A stretch of DNA of 64,000 bases, from assembly GCA_905233845.1 (NCBI GenBank), contig CAJOFH010000017.1, positions 1-64,000 of the forward strand, in the 5' to 3' direction. The stretch comes from an uncultured Muribaculaceae bacterium (GTDB taxonomy: Bacteria > Bacteroidota > Bacteroidia > Bacteroidales > Muribaculaceae). The translations under genes and the position numbers were made by a program. This document shows positions 1-7,724 of this stretch, piece by piece (positions within the stretch are counted from its first letter, which is position 1; each line of letters opens with the position of its first letter). The notes under the pieces were generated by a model. That model was not told where the DNA came from, ran no database searches, and saw only the letters and a list, made by a program, of their open reading frames with translations.

Positions 1-75
1 TGCTTCTTTGACAACAAACCCACTGCCATTAGAGGGTTCTACATTGAACAATCGCCTCAACTGACGATTTTTTGA
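1..75 (+). CDS. Possible 3' end of an unidentified gene cut by the window edge
   Basis: Frame 1 stays open from the first base to a TGA at 73-75, giving 24 residues that end PQLTIF. The stretch (for example DNKPTAIRGFYIEQ) has ordinary protein composition. It would converge on the GH31 gene, whose stop codon is at 108-110. It is too short to identify and could be a chance open frame. Confidence 0.25.
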   Translation, partial: CFFDNKPTAIRGFYIEQSPQLTIF

Positions 76-107
76 TAGAGCTTATCCCGAACTCGGGTAG
101 TTATTGT

Positions 108-1352
108 TTACTTCACAATCTCCACGGTGGTAGTGTCATTGATGTCATTGATGGTAAGAGGAATGGTGAGAACCGGGATAGTTATGTCGTAGTTCATCTT
201 GACTTTCTTGCCGTTGACCTTCACTTGCGAGGGTTTGACTTCCAATCCAGGAACCATTAGGCGGTACTCTTTCTTGGCAGGTGTGCCTGCACCCTCTCCC
301 TTGATGGTAATAGTGCATGATTTGTCTTGTGGTGTTGCCACAAAGTGTATGAGACGATGCTTTCCCTCGGCGAGTGTACCAGTCGACTTCATGTCATCCT
401 CAAATAAGGTATACTCCGAAGGCTCATCGCTTATATAATAAACGATGTCGAGCTTGTTGGGGTTGTAGTCGCCCACATTCTCCATCTTGTAGCTGGCTTG
501 AGGTATGAAAGCTCCCGCACGAGCAAAGATTGGCAGCACCTCGATGGGCGCGTTATAGCTTATAGTTGTGTTACGGTATCGGTTGCTTGGGATGTTGATG
601 TCGACCCATGTGCCACTTGGGAAGGTGATTTCGCGGCTGGTAGCGCCTTGCTTCATCACTGGTGCCACCATCACGTCATGCCCCCAGAAGTACTGGTCGT
701 TGACTTTGTCATAGCGATTGAAGTATTTATCGCCCTCGTAGAATCCCAATGGACGCACCAGTGGCAGACCCTGACTGGCATTCTCATAGGCGAGGGTGTA
801 GTTATAGGGCAGCCAACGGTAACGCTCGCTGATGATGCGGCGTGGCAGGTCGCCATATTCGGTGTAGTGATAAGGCTCAGCAATATCCTGCGAGTGAGTG
901 CGCAGCACAGGAGAGAACAGTCCTAACTGCAGCCAACGGATGTAGAGTTCGCCGTCGCGTTTCTTGTTCTCGTCAAGCGCGAAACCGCCCACGTCGTGCG
1001 ACATGTAGCCAAGTCCGCTCAAGCCCGAGTTTAGCATAATGGTGACCTGTGGCTGGAAGCCTCCCCATGAGCGCGACACATCGGTCGACCAGGGGAACAC
1101 CGAGTAACGTTGCAGGCCAGCCGTGCCGGCGCGCATCATGATCATGGGACGGCGGTCGGGATATTCCTCCTTGAAGAGTTCGTAGATGATGCGGCTCCAC
1201 TCGTTGCCGTAGAAGTTGTGGTACTGCTCGGCGGTAAGGCCGTTGTAGTGGCGAATGGCCTCGGGGTGAACCTCGGGCTCGCCCAGATCGCCCCACCAGC
1301 CTGTCACTCCCTCGTCGGTGAGGTGAGCGAGCGGTAGCGGTTGCGCAGCCAT
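108..1352 (-). CDS. GH31 alpha-glycosidase, C-terminal part (separated by frameshift)
   Basis: This is the second half of a glycoside hydrolase family 31 enzyme (alpha-glucosidase/alpha-xylosidase type, hydrolysing alpha-linked sugars by a retaining mechanism). It holds the family nucleophile region GWWGDLGEPE and the acid/base region PWSTDVSRSW, then the barrel end and C-terminal beta domains (DVMVAPV, PIFARAGAFIP). The first dozen residues of this open frame are read from the wrong side of the frameshift; true homology begins at LTDEGVTGWW. Alone it lacks the N-terminal sandwich domain and the first barrel strands, so it is unlikely to be active. The intact protein would be a secreted enzyme of about 790 residues. 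Confidence 0.85.
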   Translation of the reverse strand: MAAQPLPLAHLTDEGVTGWWGDLGEPEVHPEAIRHYNGLTAEQYHNFYGNEWSRIIYELFKEEYPDRRPMIMMRAGTAGLQRYSVFPWSTDVSRSWGGFQPQVTIMLNSGLSGLGYMSHDVGGFALDENKKRDGELYIRWLQLGLFSPVLRTHSQDIAEPYHYTEYGDLPRRIISERYRWLPYNYTLAYENASQGLPLVRPLGFYEGDKYFNRYDKVNDQYFWGHDVMVAPVMKQGATSREITFPSGTWVDINIPSNRYRNTTISYNAPIEVLPIFARAGAFIPQASYKMENVGDYNPNKLDIVYYISDEPSEYTLFEDDMKSTGTLAEGKHRLIHFVATPQDKSCTITIKGEGAGTPAKKEYRLMVPGLEVKPSQVKVNGKKVKMNYDITIPVLTIPLTINDINDTTTVEIVK

Positions 1353-2488
1353 TGGCGGGTGTTGGGGTTCGAGACGTCAAACATGCCTCCGCTTCCCACC
1401 CAGATGGTCACGGTCTGTGTGGTGTCGGTGCCATCGGTTTTGCAGAACATCCCCTTAGGGTCGAGTTCTTTATAATTCTTGATTGCTCGGCCATTGGTGA
1501 GCACGTAAGGCTGTGAGATGGTGACCACGTTCACACCCTTCTCCTTGAAGTTATTGAGCATACCGCGATGGTCGGGCCATTGGTCTTTGTCCCACTCCAG
1601 GCGTCCCATATCCTGCTCCTTACCGTACCAGTAAAGGTCGAAGACGATGCCGTCAAGCGGATATCCCTCGCGCTTGAGGGTGTCGATCACACCCTCGCTC
1701 TCTCGCTGGTCGTGGTAGCCGTATTTCGAGGTTATATAGCCTAGTGTCCACAGCGGTGGCAGTTCCTGTCGACCAACGAGTTGAGTGAAGAGTTTCACCA
1801 CGTTCTCCACCTTGCCGTTGCCGTCTATGAAGTAGTAAGAGATGGGTTGTGGTGACGTGCTTTTGTACTCTATGCAGTCATCATTAAGGCTCAATGTTGA
1901 CTTGCAGAAGTCGTCGAAGAAGATTCCGTAGCCCTTAGAGGAAATCACAAAAGGCATGGTGATGCCCATCTGCTTGATGCGTGCCTCGCCACTCACGTAG
2001 CCGTAGTTCTGCTTGTTGTAGTTGATGAGCGTGTCGCCGCAAAGGTTGAATGAGTAGCCACGCTCTCCAGCACCGTAGAACGATTCTCCACTATAGTGCA
2101 GCAGTTGCACAGTGCCCTCGTCGCGAAGGCACCTGTCGATAATGTAAAAAACGTTATTGTTGTTAAAGCTAAGAGTTTTGAGTCTCTCATTGAGTGCAAC
2201 GCGCAAACCAGAGGTGGTGACTATTTCTTTATAATTGTTGCCATTATGACCTACGAAACCAGGACCGTCAAACGCGTCATTAAGTGCCAAAGAAGGCAAA
2301 CGCTTTCCCTTCCATTTGGAGGGGACAATGTCCACTTTTATTACTTCGCTGCTTAATGCAGTGATAGTGACCATTTGGTCTCTTTCAGAGTCATAGAAAT
2401 TGAAACCCTCAATGTTTTTTACTCTTGCTGATGCTGTGATGCTGAGCATCGCGATAGCAAATAATGTGATAATCTTGTTAAGTTTCAT
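1304..2488 (-). CDS. GH31 alpha-glycosidase, N-terminal part (separated by frameshift)
   Basis: This is the first half of the same GH31 enzyme, with a signal peptide (MKLNKIITLFAIAMLSITAS), the N-terminal beta-sandwich domain and the first barrel segment (GIVFDLYWYG, MFDVSNPNTRQW). The open frame runs back to 2554, but a promoter box (TAATTTTG on the minus strand, 2521-2528) lies inside that extension and the signal peptide starts at the ATG at 2488, so 2488 is the likely start. The frame ends early in SLTSPTRE. Removing one copy of a 5-bp tandem repeat at 1317-1327 restores SLTDEGVTGWWGD and joins it to the downstream half. The product would be a secreted protein without catalytic residues. 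Confidence 0.85.
   Translation of the reverse strand: MKLNKIITLFAIAMLSITASARVKNIEGFNFYDSERDQMVTITALSSEVIKVDIVPSKWKGKRLPSLALNDAFDGPGFVGHNGNNYKEIVTTSGLRVALNERLKTLSFNNNNVFYIIDRCLRDEGTVQLLHYSGESFYGAGERGYSFNLCGDTLINYNKQNYGYVSGEARIKQMGITMPFVISSKGYGIFFDDFCKSTLSLNDDCIEYKSTSPQPISYYFIDGNGKVENVVKLFTQLVGRQELPPLWTLGYITSKYGYHDQRESEGVIDTLKREGYPLDGIVFDLYWYGKEQDMGRLEWDKDQWPDHRGMLNNFKEKGVNVVTISQPYVLTNGRAIKNYKELDPKGMFCKTDGTDTTQTVTIWVGSGGMFDVSNPNTRQWLRNRYRSLTSPTRE
1317..1327. repeat. 5-bp tandem duplication causing the GH31 frameshift
   Basis: The plus strand reads GGTGAGGTGAG: two copies of GGTGA plus one base. On the coding strand this is CTCACCTCACC. Deleting 5 bases gives the reading SLTDEGVTGWW, which matches the GH31 pattern around the nucleophile. 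Whether it is a real mutation or an assembly error cannot be told here. Confidence 0.8.
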
Positions 2489-2520
2489 ATTATGATGCTT
2501 TGTTTTGTTCTTACTTGCCA

Positions 2521-2528
2521 CAAAATTA
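2521..2528 (-). promoter_or_regulatory. Bacteroidetes -7 box for the GH31 gene
   Basis: The minus strand reads TAATTTTG, matching TAnnTTTG. It is 32 bases upstream of the chosen ATG at 2488 and supports that start over the longer open frame. No convincing -33 element was found. Confidence 0.55.
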
Positions 2529-2623
2529 CGCATATTTTTCATTAAAATCACCATTTTTTTACGTTTTCTGTCAAAAAAATCAACATTCTTTTGGTGAAAA
2601 ATTAGTTTTTCTGTGATTTTTTG

Positions 2624-2631
2624 TATATTTG
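2624..2631 (+). promoter_or_regulatory. -7 box (TATATTTG) upstream of the 101-aa protein
   Basis: TATATTTG matches TAnnTTTG and ends 26 bases before the ATG at 2658. The -33 element is not clear. The region is divergent from GH31. Confidence 0.5.
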
Positions 2632-2657
2632 CAACGGAAGATTAAATTATTATAACT

Positions 2658-2963
2658 ATGCAAATTAAATTGTTTGATGAAGTTTCTGGCGAATCAAGGG
2701 ATTTGACGATTGATTTTGATGTCGAAGAGCTCAAAGTTGAGAGTTATTCTGAGAAGGCCATCGTGGTCACTGGAAACACCAAGTTGTTCAGGACAGAATT
2801 CAAAAAACTGGGTGGACGATTCAATCCACGCCTCAAGTGCGGACAGGGATGGATTTTCAGTGCCAAGAAGAGAGACGACGTTGAAGCTCTTGTGAAATGG
2901 ATTAATATCCTGCAAAAGCGTTTGGCTCTCTCATCCGATCCTGCCGACCTCGACATGAAATGA
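2658..2963 (+). CDS. Small protein with LGGRFN...GWIF motif
   Basis: A 101-residue soluble protein without signal peptide or membrane segment. The middle reads KAIVVTGNTKLFRTEF, then KKLGGRFNPRLKCGQGWIFS, then KRDDVEALVKW. This VTGNTK / LGGRFN / GWIFS pattern recurs in small proteins and DNA-associated proteins of Bacteroidetes, but I do not know a proven function. The gene stands alone between the divergent GH31 gene and the convergent Spy-like gene, with its own -7 box. Confidence 0.75.
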   Translation: MQIKLFDEVSGESRDLTIDFDVEELKVESYSEKAIVVTGNTKLFRTEFKKLGGRFNPRLKCGQGWIFSAKKRDDVEALVKWINILQKRLALSSDPADLDMK

Positions 2964-3016
2964 AGTGAAGAAAGCCACTTCTTGCTTTAGAATCTAACAT
3001 ATTACCATAAAAATGC

Positions 3017-3053
3017 TCCGCAACATTCTTTTGTGGAGCAAGAATGTTGCGGA
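3017..3053. terminator. Perfect 14-bp inverted repeat between convergent genes
   Basis: TCCGCAACATTCTT (3017-3030) and AAGAATGTTGCGGA (3040-3053) pair around a 9-base loop. It lies between the end of the 101-aa gene (2963) and the end of the Spy-like gene (3086), so it probably terminates transcription from both sides, although a T tract is missing. An internal GCTCC/GGAGC pairing offers an alternative fold. Confidence 0.5.
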
Positions 3054-3085
3054 TGCTTGGTATATAGGAATAAGTTAGTTTGCCT

Positions 3086-3532
3086 TTATTTTTTCTTCCC
3101 TCGCGAAATCATCTGTCGTCTGAACTTAAGCTCAGCTTGCTTGAGTTGGAACATCTGTTTCTTGCTTAGGATTTTAGAGAACTTCTCGAAATAGCGTCCT
3201 TCTATCTCCCCTTCTTTTACTTTTGCTTGTGACATGGCGCGAGCAGCGTTGTAGTAGTCTTGGTCGGTAGCATTCTTACTGTCGCTCGACACTTGTTTTG
3301 CCTGCTCACGCGCTGTGCGGTTCACAGCAAACACTTCCTTTTCCATTGCCTCATATACAGGCATGAACTTATCACGCTGAGCCTTGTTCAAGCCCAGTTG
3401 CTCAGCAATAAAGTCGTGCTTAGCCTCAAGCATCTCTTGTGTCCATTGACGCTTGTTGTTGTCTTTGGATTGTGCAGGAGCAATGCTATAGGCTAGCACT
3501 ATCGCTAATGCTATGAGGGATAATCGTTTCAT
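3086..3532 (-). CDS. Spy/CpxP-like periplasmic protein
   Basis: A 148-residue exported protein with a signal peptide ending at APAQ, followed by an all-helical, very charged body (EMLEAKHDFIAEQLGLNKAQ, later KILSKKQMFQLKQAE). This arrangement of helices and the LxKxQ/LSKKQ turns resembles LTXXQ-type periplasmic chaperones and stress sensors (Spy/CpxP). It is the third gene after an ECF sigma factor and a single-span membrane protein, as commonly seen in Bacteroidales, so a role in an envelope stress circuit is likely but inferred. Confidence 0.7.
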   Translation of the reverse strand: MKRLSLIALAIVLAYSIAPAQSKDNNKRQWTQEMLEAKHDFIAEQLGLNKAQRDKFMPVYEAMEKEVFAVNRTAREQAKQVSSDSKNATDQDYYNAARAMSQAKVKEGEIEGRYFEKFSKILSKKQMFQLKQAELKFRRQMISRGKKK

Positions 3533-3613
3533 TCGCTAAATTTCAAATATAAGTTGTTTTAATTAGTTTAATGCTCGATTTGTGAGTTACAAAACCCGTT
3601 TTTTCGAGGTCTT

Positions 3614-3985
3614 TTAGTTCATGGAAACTGAGTCTTCGTAGGTCATGATGTCATAGTCGTTAATGCCTTCATAATCGATAAAGTCATCGGCATTTTTCTC
3701 GACAGCGACACCAGCCGAAATGTTGGCAACACGCTGATCGCCAGTGGCGGTTGATTTGCCAATCGATGAGATGTTCATCATCAGCCACACGCCAGCAAAC
3801 ATGGCAGCCATGTAGACAATCGGTCTTACACGAACCCATAATGTTGGTTTCTCTTCCTCGGTGATTTTTACCTCTGGAAGCGAATCCATCAACTTAGCAT
3901 TGAAATCGTCGAAGTAGTTCTCCGGTACTTTAAATCCCGGATTTTTCCCCAGCTTTTCTAATATTTTAGAATCTTCGCTTTTCAT
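3614..3985 (-). CDS. Single-span membrane protein, putative anti-sigma partner
   Basis: A 123-residue protein with an N-terminal soluble part (KVPENYFDDFNAKLMDSLPE), one transmembrane segment (about residues 53-73, PIVYMAAMFAGVWLMMN) and an acidic C-terminal tail. The VPENYFDDF motif is typical of short proteins encoded right after ECF sigma factors in Bacteroidetes. It follows the sigma gene by 33 bp and precedes the Spy-like gene. I infer an anti-sigma or regulatory role from position; no zinc-binding anti-sigma motif is visible. Confidence 0.65.
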   Translation of the reverse strand: MKSEDSKILEKLGKNPGFKVPENYFDDFNAKLMDSLPEVKITEEEKPTLWVRVRPIVYMAAMFAGVWLMMNISSIGKSTATGDQRVANISAGVAVEKNADDFIDYEGINDYDIMTYEDSVSMN

Positions 3986-4018
3986 TACAACTTTTTGACT
4001 ACAATAACATAAAAAGGT

Positions 4019-4582
4019 TTAATCATTGTTCTCAAAAAATGTCTCGATTTTCTTCAATGCATGGTGGTACGAAGCTTTCAATGCTCCAACCGAGGTTCCA
4101 AGGATTTCGCTCATCTCCTCATACTTCATCTCGTCGTAGTAGCGCATGTTGAAAACAAGGCGTTGCTTCTCGGGTAGGGTGGCGATGGCCTTCTGGAGTT
4201 TGACTTGTGCTTCGTCGCCGTCAAAGTATTTGTCAGCCTCAAGACTGTTGACAAGGAAGGAGTCGTCATCGTCGAGCGAAATGTTGTTCTGAACTTTCTT
4301 TTTGTTGATGAAGGTGATGGATTCGTTGATGGCAATTTTGTAGAGCCACGTCGAGAGCTTGGCGTCGCCACGGAAGTTGTCGATGTTGGTCCAAGCCTTG
4401 ATAAACGTGTTTTGAAGCACATCGTTGGTGTCGTCATGGTCGATTACCATGCGACGGATGTGCCAATACAACTGCTCGGAATAGTGCTCTATCACTTTCC
4501 CGAAAGCTGTGCGGCAGGTGGCCTGTTTATGCAATTGCTCGATAATTTCGGCCTCGTCGTATTTTACTCGTGTCGCCATCAA
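4019..4582 (-). CDS. ECF-type RNA polymerase sigma factor
   Basis: A 187-residue sigma-70 family factor of the extracytoplasmic-function group, directing RNA polymerase to stress-type promoters. Region 2 is seen as DTNDVLQNTFIKAWTNIDNF and STWLYKIAINE; region 4 as LPEKQRLVFNMRYYDEMKYE followed by the helix-turn-helix EEMSEILGTSVGALKASYHH. It starts the operon with the membrane protein and the Spy-like protein. A -7 box (TACCTTTG on the minus strand, 4599-4606) lies just upstream. Confidence 0.93.
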   Translation of the reverse strand: MMATRVKYDEAEIIEQLHKQATCRTAFGKVIEHYSEQLYWHIRRMVIDHDDTNDVLQNTFIKAWTNIDNFRGDAKLSTWLYKIAINESITFINKKKVQNNISLDDDDSFLVNSLEADKYFDGDEAQVKLQKAIATLPEKQRLVFNMRYYDEMKYEEMSEILGTSVGALKASYHHALKKIETFFENND

Positions 4583-4598
4583 TTTTCTAAAACCGCCT

Positions 4599-4606
4599 CA
4601 AAGGTA
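4599..4606 (-). promoter_or_regulatory. -7 box (TACCTTTG) of the ECF sigma operon
   Basis: The minus strand reads TACCTTTG, 16 bases upstream of the ATG at 4582. The expected -33 element is not evident. Confidence 0.5.
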
Positions 4607-4743
4607 CAAAAAAGTTTTCAGTTTTCAGCCATCAGCCACCAGTTTTTTTAATCATGCTATAAAGTGTAATGTATTATTTGTTATTAGTGTCCGATGAAAA
4701 AACTGCAAAATCCATGTGATAGGCTGCTGGCTGATAATAATGG

Positions 4744-4925
4744 TTAGTGCCACGCTTGGTAGTTTTTATCAAACAACTTTAACAACTTATTAACAAAATA
4801 ATATTTCCTCTCGCAAAGCTGCCACTTCGTGGTCACAAAGCTGTCGCCCTCGGTGATGTTTCCAAATGCAAAGATAATGTAATCTTCTAATTCAAAGATG
4901 AAAATGTCGAAAAATAAGCATAAGT
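4744..4925 (-). pseudogene. Possible decayed C-terminal coding remnant
   Basis: On the minus strand a frame reading about 60 residues looks protein-like (FELEDYIIFAFGNITEGD, then TTKWQLCERKYYFVNKLL) and ends at a stop at 4744-4746. It has no ATG and runs into the promoter of the next gene. It may be a fragment of a lost gene; it matches nothing I can name. The rest of the 4583-4970 gap shows only two -7 boxes. Confidence 0.25.
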
Positions 4926-4938
4926 AGAGAATATTGAT

Positions 4939-4946
4939 TATCTTTG
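4939..4946 (+). promoter_or_regulatory. -7 box (TATCTTTG) for the zinc-ribbon membrane protein
   Basis: TATCTTTG lies 24 bases upstream of the ATG at 4971. No clear -33 element. Confidence 0.5.
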
Positions 4947-4970
4947 CACTAAATATTTACACTAAATCGT

Positions 4971-5288
4971 ATGAAAAAGAAAAAAGTTATTTTGATTACT
5001 TCCACTATTATTACTACTATTATTATATTGATAGTAATATGTTTCATCGTTTTCAACATATCCCCATATGACTTTTATGGAAAAGACCAATGTCCTAAGT
5101 GTAAAAGCACCAATGTTGGCACATTCTTTTATGGGGAATATGAACCAGAATACGAGGACTCTGTCACTTTAGCAAAGGTTAAAGAGGGTGTACTTATCCC
5201 AGGAGGATGTGTGATAAACCATGAATCTCCCAAATATCGATGTAACGATTGCTTCTTTACATGGGGGAAAGAATTAATAAAACCATAA
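4971..5288 (+). CDS. Small membrane-anchored zinc-ribbon protein
   Basis: A 105-residue protein with a lysine-rich start and one strong transmembrane helix (about residues 7-29, isoleucine/threonine-rich). The remaining domain has CPKC near residue 39 and CNDC near residue 93, spaced as a zinc ribbon, which likely faces outside the cytoplasmic membrane. It is a lone gene with its own -7 box and AT-rich codons unlike its neighbours, which could indicate transfer. I cannot assign a function. Confidence 0.65.
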   Translation: MKKKKVILITSTIITTIIILIVICFIVFNISPYDFYGKDQCPKCKSTNVGTFFYGEYEPEYEDSVTLAKVKEGVLIPGGCVINHESPKYRCNDCFFTWGKELIKP

Positions 5289-5453
5289 CTTCTTTTCACA
5301 GCATAAGCAGTTATCGTACGTTTGGGTACGGTAACCGCCTCAATATTGCAAAAGACAAAGTTTATCTCAAAATAATGTTGAGTATCGCGGTATAATTGTA
5401 AGCGCAGCCCTCTCTAAACTCTTCCCTCTCAACTCTCCACTATTATTTCAAAG

Positions 5454-5484
5454 TTGTTTCACCCCATCTAACCTATTACTTTTG
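5454..5484 (+). promoter_or_regulatory. Complete promoter heading the 5.45-5.78 kb repeat locus
   Basis: TTG at 5454-5456 and TACTTTTG at 5477-5484 are 20 bases apart, matching the Bacteroidetes -33/-7 arrangement. The AAAGTTGTTTC and TTACnTTTG blocks are shared with the promoter at 56811-56840. The only short frame after it encodes 16 residues (5496-5546), so the transcript may be noncoding. Confidence 0.55.
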
Positions 5485-5495
5485 CCCACGCCCAT

Positions 5496-5546
5496 ATGCA
5501 AGAGATCTTTGACATCGAAGTAAAAGGAGAAACTACAAAGGACTAA
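5496..5546 (+). other. 16-codon open frame after the repeat-locus promoter
   Basis: ATG at 5496, twelve bases after a full promoter, opens MQEIFDIEVKGETTKD and a stop. Whether it is translated is unknown. The rest of 5289-5890 holds the dispersed repeat tail and short GCATTGTGCATT motifs; I see no other gene there. Confidence 0.2.
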
Positions 5547-5612
5547 AAACAAAGTGATGCAATTGATTCATGTGATGCAATTCTGCATTGTGCATTGATA
5601 CCCCCCTCAACT

Positions 5613-5784
5613 ATGTCTGTCTTATTCCTGAAAAAAGTTGATTGTCCATTTTGTCCCAGTTGTCCCAGTTGTCCCATCGGTCCCACGTGTCCACAGTAAA
5701 CAGAAAATTCATAGTTGTTTTTGGTTGTTACAACGTTGTGCTTGTTGTTTGATAATCCGAGTCAAGGTAAGTCAAGCTAAGTCC
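5613..5784 (+). repeat. Dispersed intergenic element, copy 1 (tail part)
   Basis: This stretch aligns with 57298-57473. Shared blocks in order: ATGTCT, ATTCCTGAAAA, GTTGATTGT, three or four GTCCCA units ending GTCCCATC, GTTGTTTTTG, GTTGTTTGATAA, CCGAG and AAGTCC. The copies differ by substitutions and small gaps, so they are old. The function is unknown. Confidence 0.6.
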
Positions 5785-5842
5785 ACTGATATTGTTTTTA
5801 ATTGTACTTAATTGTTTGATAAATAAACTAGTAGACTAATAC

Positions 5843-5879
5843 AAAAAACACCTGCACAAGTGTGTTTTGTACAGGTGTT
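5843..5879 (-). terminator. Terminator of the lipoprotein / TonB receptor group
   Basis: On the minus strand AACACCTG and CAGGTGTT arms (5872-5879 and 5847-5854) enclose a loop and are followed by TTTTTTG. It lies 25 bases after the stop of the 263-aa lipoprotein. Confidence 0.6.
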
Positions 5880-5903
5880 GTAACTTGATTAATGATGCGA
5901 CAA

Positions 5904-6695
5904 TCAGTTGCCGAAAGCTCTTCCGGCAAAGGTGCCGTTAAATTTCTCGTTGAGAGTAAATGTGCCGTTGATAACCATACCGCTGCCACTTATTGTGCCA
6001 TCAAAGGCGTTGAGAGTGTAGTTGCCATCGGTAGAGCGTTGGTCGCCAGTGTAGGTCACCTTGTAGCCAGTGGAAGTTGCCTCGGCATGGAGACCATGGA
6101 ACACCACACTCTGAGTGGTACCGCTATTCTCGCTGATGGCAAAATTACCCATTGCCAGTTGTGCGCTCATGTCCTTGGGGTTGATGTAAATCATCATTTC
6201 TCCATTAGGACTCTCCTTGCTGGTCTCAGTGTCGCTATTGGTGATGTTGTACTTGAGGTAGGGGTAATACAGATTGGCAGTACTCATCACACGGTGAGTT
6301 CCAAAGACGATAAATTCAATGTAGAGACATCCAGTTTCAGGACGGTAGTATCCGTTGAGGTTTGTGATGCCATTGCCACCGTTTGCTGCAGAGAAGGTAT
6401 AGCAGCCGTAGGTGTTGTTGGGGTTCAGATCTACATTTGTGAGTGAAACAGTAGCTGTGTTGCCTTCAGTCACAGTCACGGTGTAGTTGATTGAGATTTT
6501 CGATGCTGTAATGTCCCACTCCATGTGGATGGCACTTGCAGCTACTTTTACCGATTGCCCTTCTTCAATGTCTACCGAGTTGTTAAGGATTTCTCCATTA
6601 ATCGTTTGGATTCTGGAGTCGCTACTATCGTCATTACAAGCAGTGATGCCAAGAAGCAACAATGCTAATGCAAAAATTGAAAATACTTTTCTCAT
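5904..6695 (-). CDS. Putative lipoprotein (263 aa)
   Basis: An exported lipoprotein: the lipobox GITAC places the modified cysteine at residue 20. The rest is rich in beta strands and in N/T/G, reading TINGEILNNSVDIEEGQ at the start and FNGTFAGRAFGN at the end, suggesting a calycin/beta-barrel-like extracytoplasmic fold. It shares its opening pattern (NGEILNNS) and overall layout with the 300-aa lipoprotein upstream (HGKNLINST), so the two are probably paralogs. It has its own promoter at 6728-6760 in addition to lying after the receptor gene. The ligand is unknown. Confidence 0.7.
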   Translation of the reverse strand: MRKVFSIFALALLLLGITACNDDSSDSRIQTINGEILNNSVDIEEGQSVKVAASAIHMEWDITASKISINYTVTVTEGNTATVSLTNVDLNPNNTYGCYTFSAANGGNGITNLNGYYRPETGCLYIEFIVFGTHRVMSTANLYYPYLKYNITNSDTETSKESPNGEMMIYINPKDMSAQLAMGNFAISENSGTTQSVVFHGLHAEATSTGYKVTYTGDQRSTDGNYTLNAFDGTISGSGMVINGTFTLNEKFNGTFAGRAFGN

Positions 6696-6727
6696 TGTCG
6701 TGTAATTTAGTCATTTAAAATGTGCCA

Positions 6728-6760
6728 CAAAAGTAGCACATTATTTTATAATATGACAAA
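6728..6760 (-). promoter_or_regulatory. Promoter of the 263-aa lipoprotein
   Basis: On the minus strand TTTG (6757-6760) and TACTTTTG (6728-6735) are separated by 21 bases, a full Bacteroidetes promoter 32 bases upstream of the ATG. Confidence 0.6.
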
Positions 6761-6804
6761 TATTTAATCTAATTTAGTGAAAATATAGTTAATTGTTGAC
6801 ATTA

Positions 6805-7707
6805 TCAGAGTCCCCAGTCACTTGCTGTAATCCATCGCCAAAGGTATAGGCCAGAGAATCCGTCCCACACGCCACCCATGCTGTTGAAGTAGATTGTGTG
6901 CATGGATTCAATCAAGTCTATTTTGCCGGTGTAATTGGTGACAACCATTGGAGGCATTGGCGTTGCCTGGTCGAGGTTTTCGCCTGAATAGTTGAAAGGC
7001 ACGATGTTGTCGCCGCTGAGCTCAAAACCTGTAGCGGTTGCGGTCACATCAAGGTTGGGGATAGATATTTTTTTGAGCACAGGGCTGGTGGCTCCACCCA
7101 CTTTGAACTGAATGTTGTGGAGAAACACTTCGGCTTTCATTGTGGCGATATCAATCTTGTAGATGTAATAAATGTCGGACGGTGCGGTGTAGTCGTTGTA
7201 GGCAACACGGCTGAGGATTGTGCTATTGCACACTAGCACCCGCCAAGTGTCGTTGACGGTGTAAACTAAGCTGTAAACGCCATTATTCTTGTCGATAAAT
7301 CCACGCACATCGGTCAGCTTGTAACGGGAGTTTTCCTCGCCAGTCTCTGCATCAAGGAATTTCACGCTTGGGGCATCAAACTCTATGGTGTTCTCTTTGA
7401 GCGTGGTGGTGTTGATGCCTTCCATGGCAAATGACACGGCATAGGGCATGTGGGAGTCGAACTTCACGCCGTTTGCCACAACTTCAACGGTGGCTTCTTT
7501 CATGTCGCGATACTCAATGTTGAAAGTGTAGTCGGCTGTCTCGATGTAGGTTGCCTTGTTTTGCGCGATGGTAATCGTGCTGTTGATGAGGTTTTTGCCA
7601 TGTACAGTCTCATTGATGATTGTGGGAACATAGGGTTCGTCGTCACCGCAAGCGGTGAAAGCAAGCGCTGTTGCCACAAGAGCAAGAGATAATAAAAATT
7701 TCTTCAT
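6805..7707 (-). CDS. Putative lipoprotein (300 aa) next to the TonB receptor
   Basis: An exported lipoprotein with lipobox AFTAC (cysteine 20) followed by GDDEP, the acidic stretch usual in Bacteroidetes surface lipoproteins. The body is beta-rich with no recognisable enzyme motif. It starts 17 bp after the TonB-dependent receptor and is certainly co-transcribed with it. By analogy with receptor/lipoprotein pairs it probably binds the same ligand on the cell surface, although no SusD-type features are seen. The 263-aa lipoprotein looks like a paralog. Confidence 0.7.
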   Translation of the reverse strand: MKKFLLSLALVATALAFTACGDDEPYVPTIINETVHGKNLINSTITIAQNKATYIETADYTFNIEYRDMKEATVEVVANGVKFDSHMPYAVSFAMEGINTTTLKENTIEFDAPSVKFLDAETGEENSRYKLTDVRGFIDKNNGVYSLVYTVNDTWRVLVCNSTILSRVAYNDYTAPSDIYYIYKIDIATMKAEVFLHNIQFKVGGATSPVLKKISIPNLDVTATATGFELSGDNIVPFNYSGENLDQATPMPPMVVTNYTGKIDLIESMHTIYFNSMGGVWDGFSGLYLWRWITASDWGL

Positions 7708-7724
7708 AATGTTTTGTTATTTAG

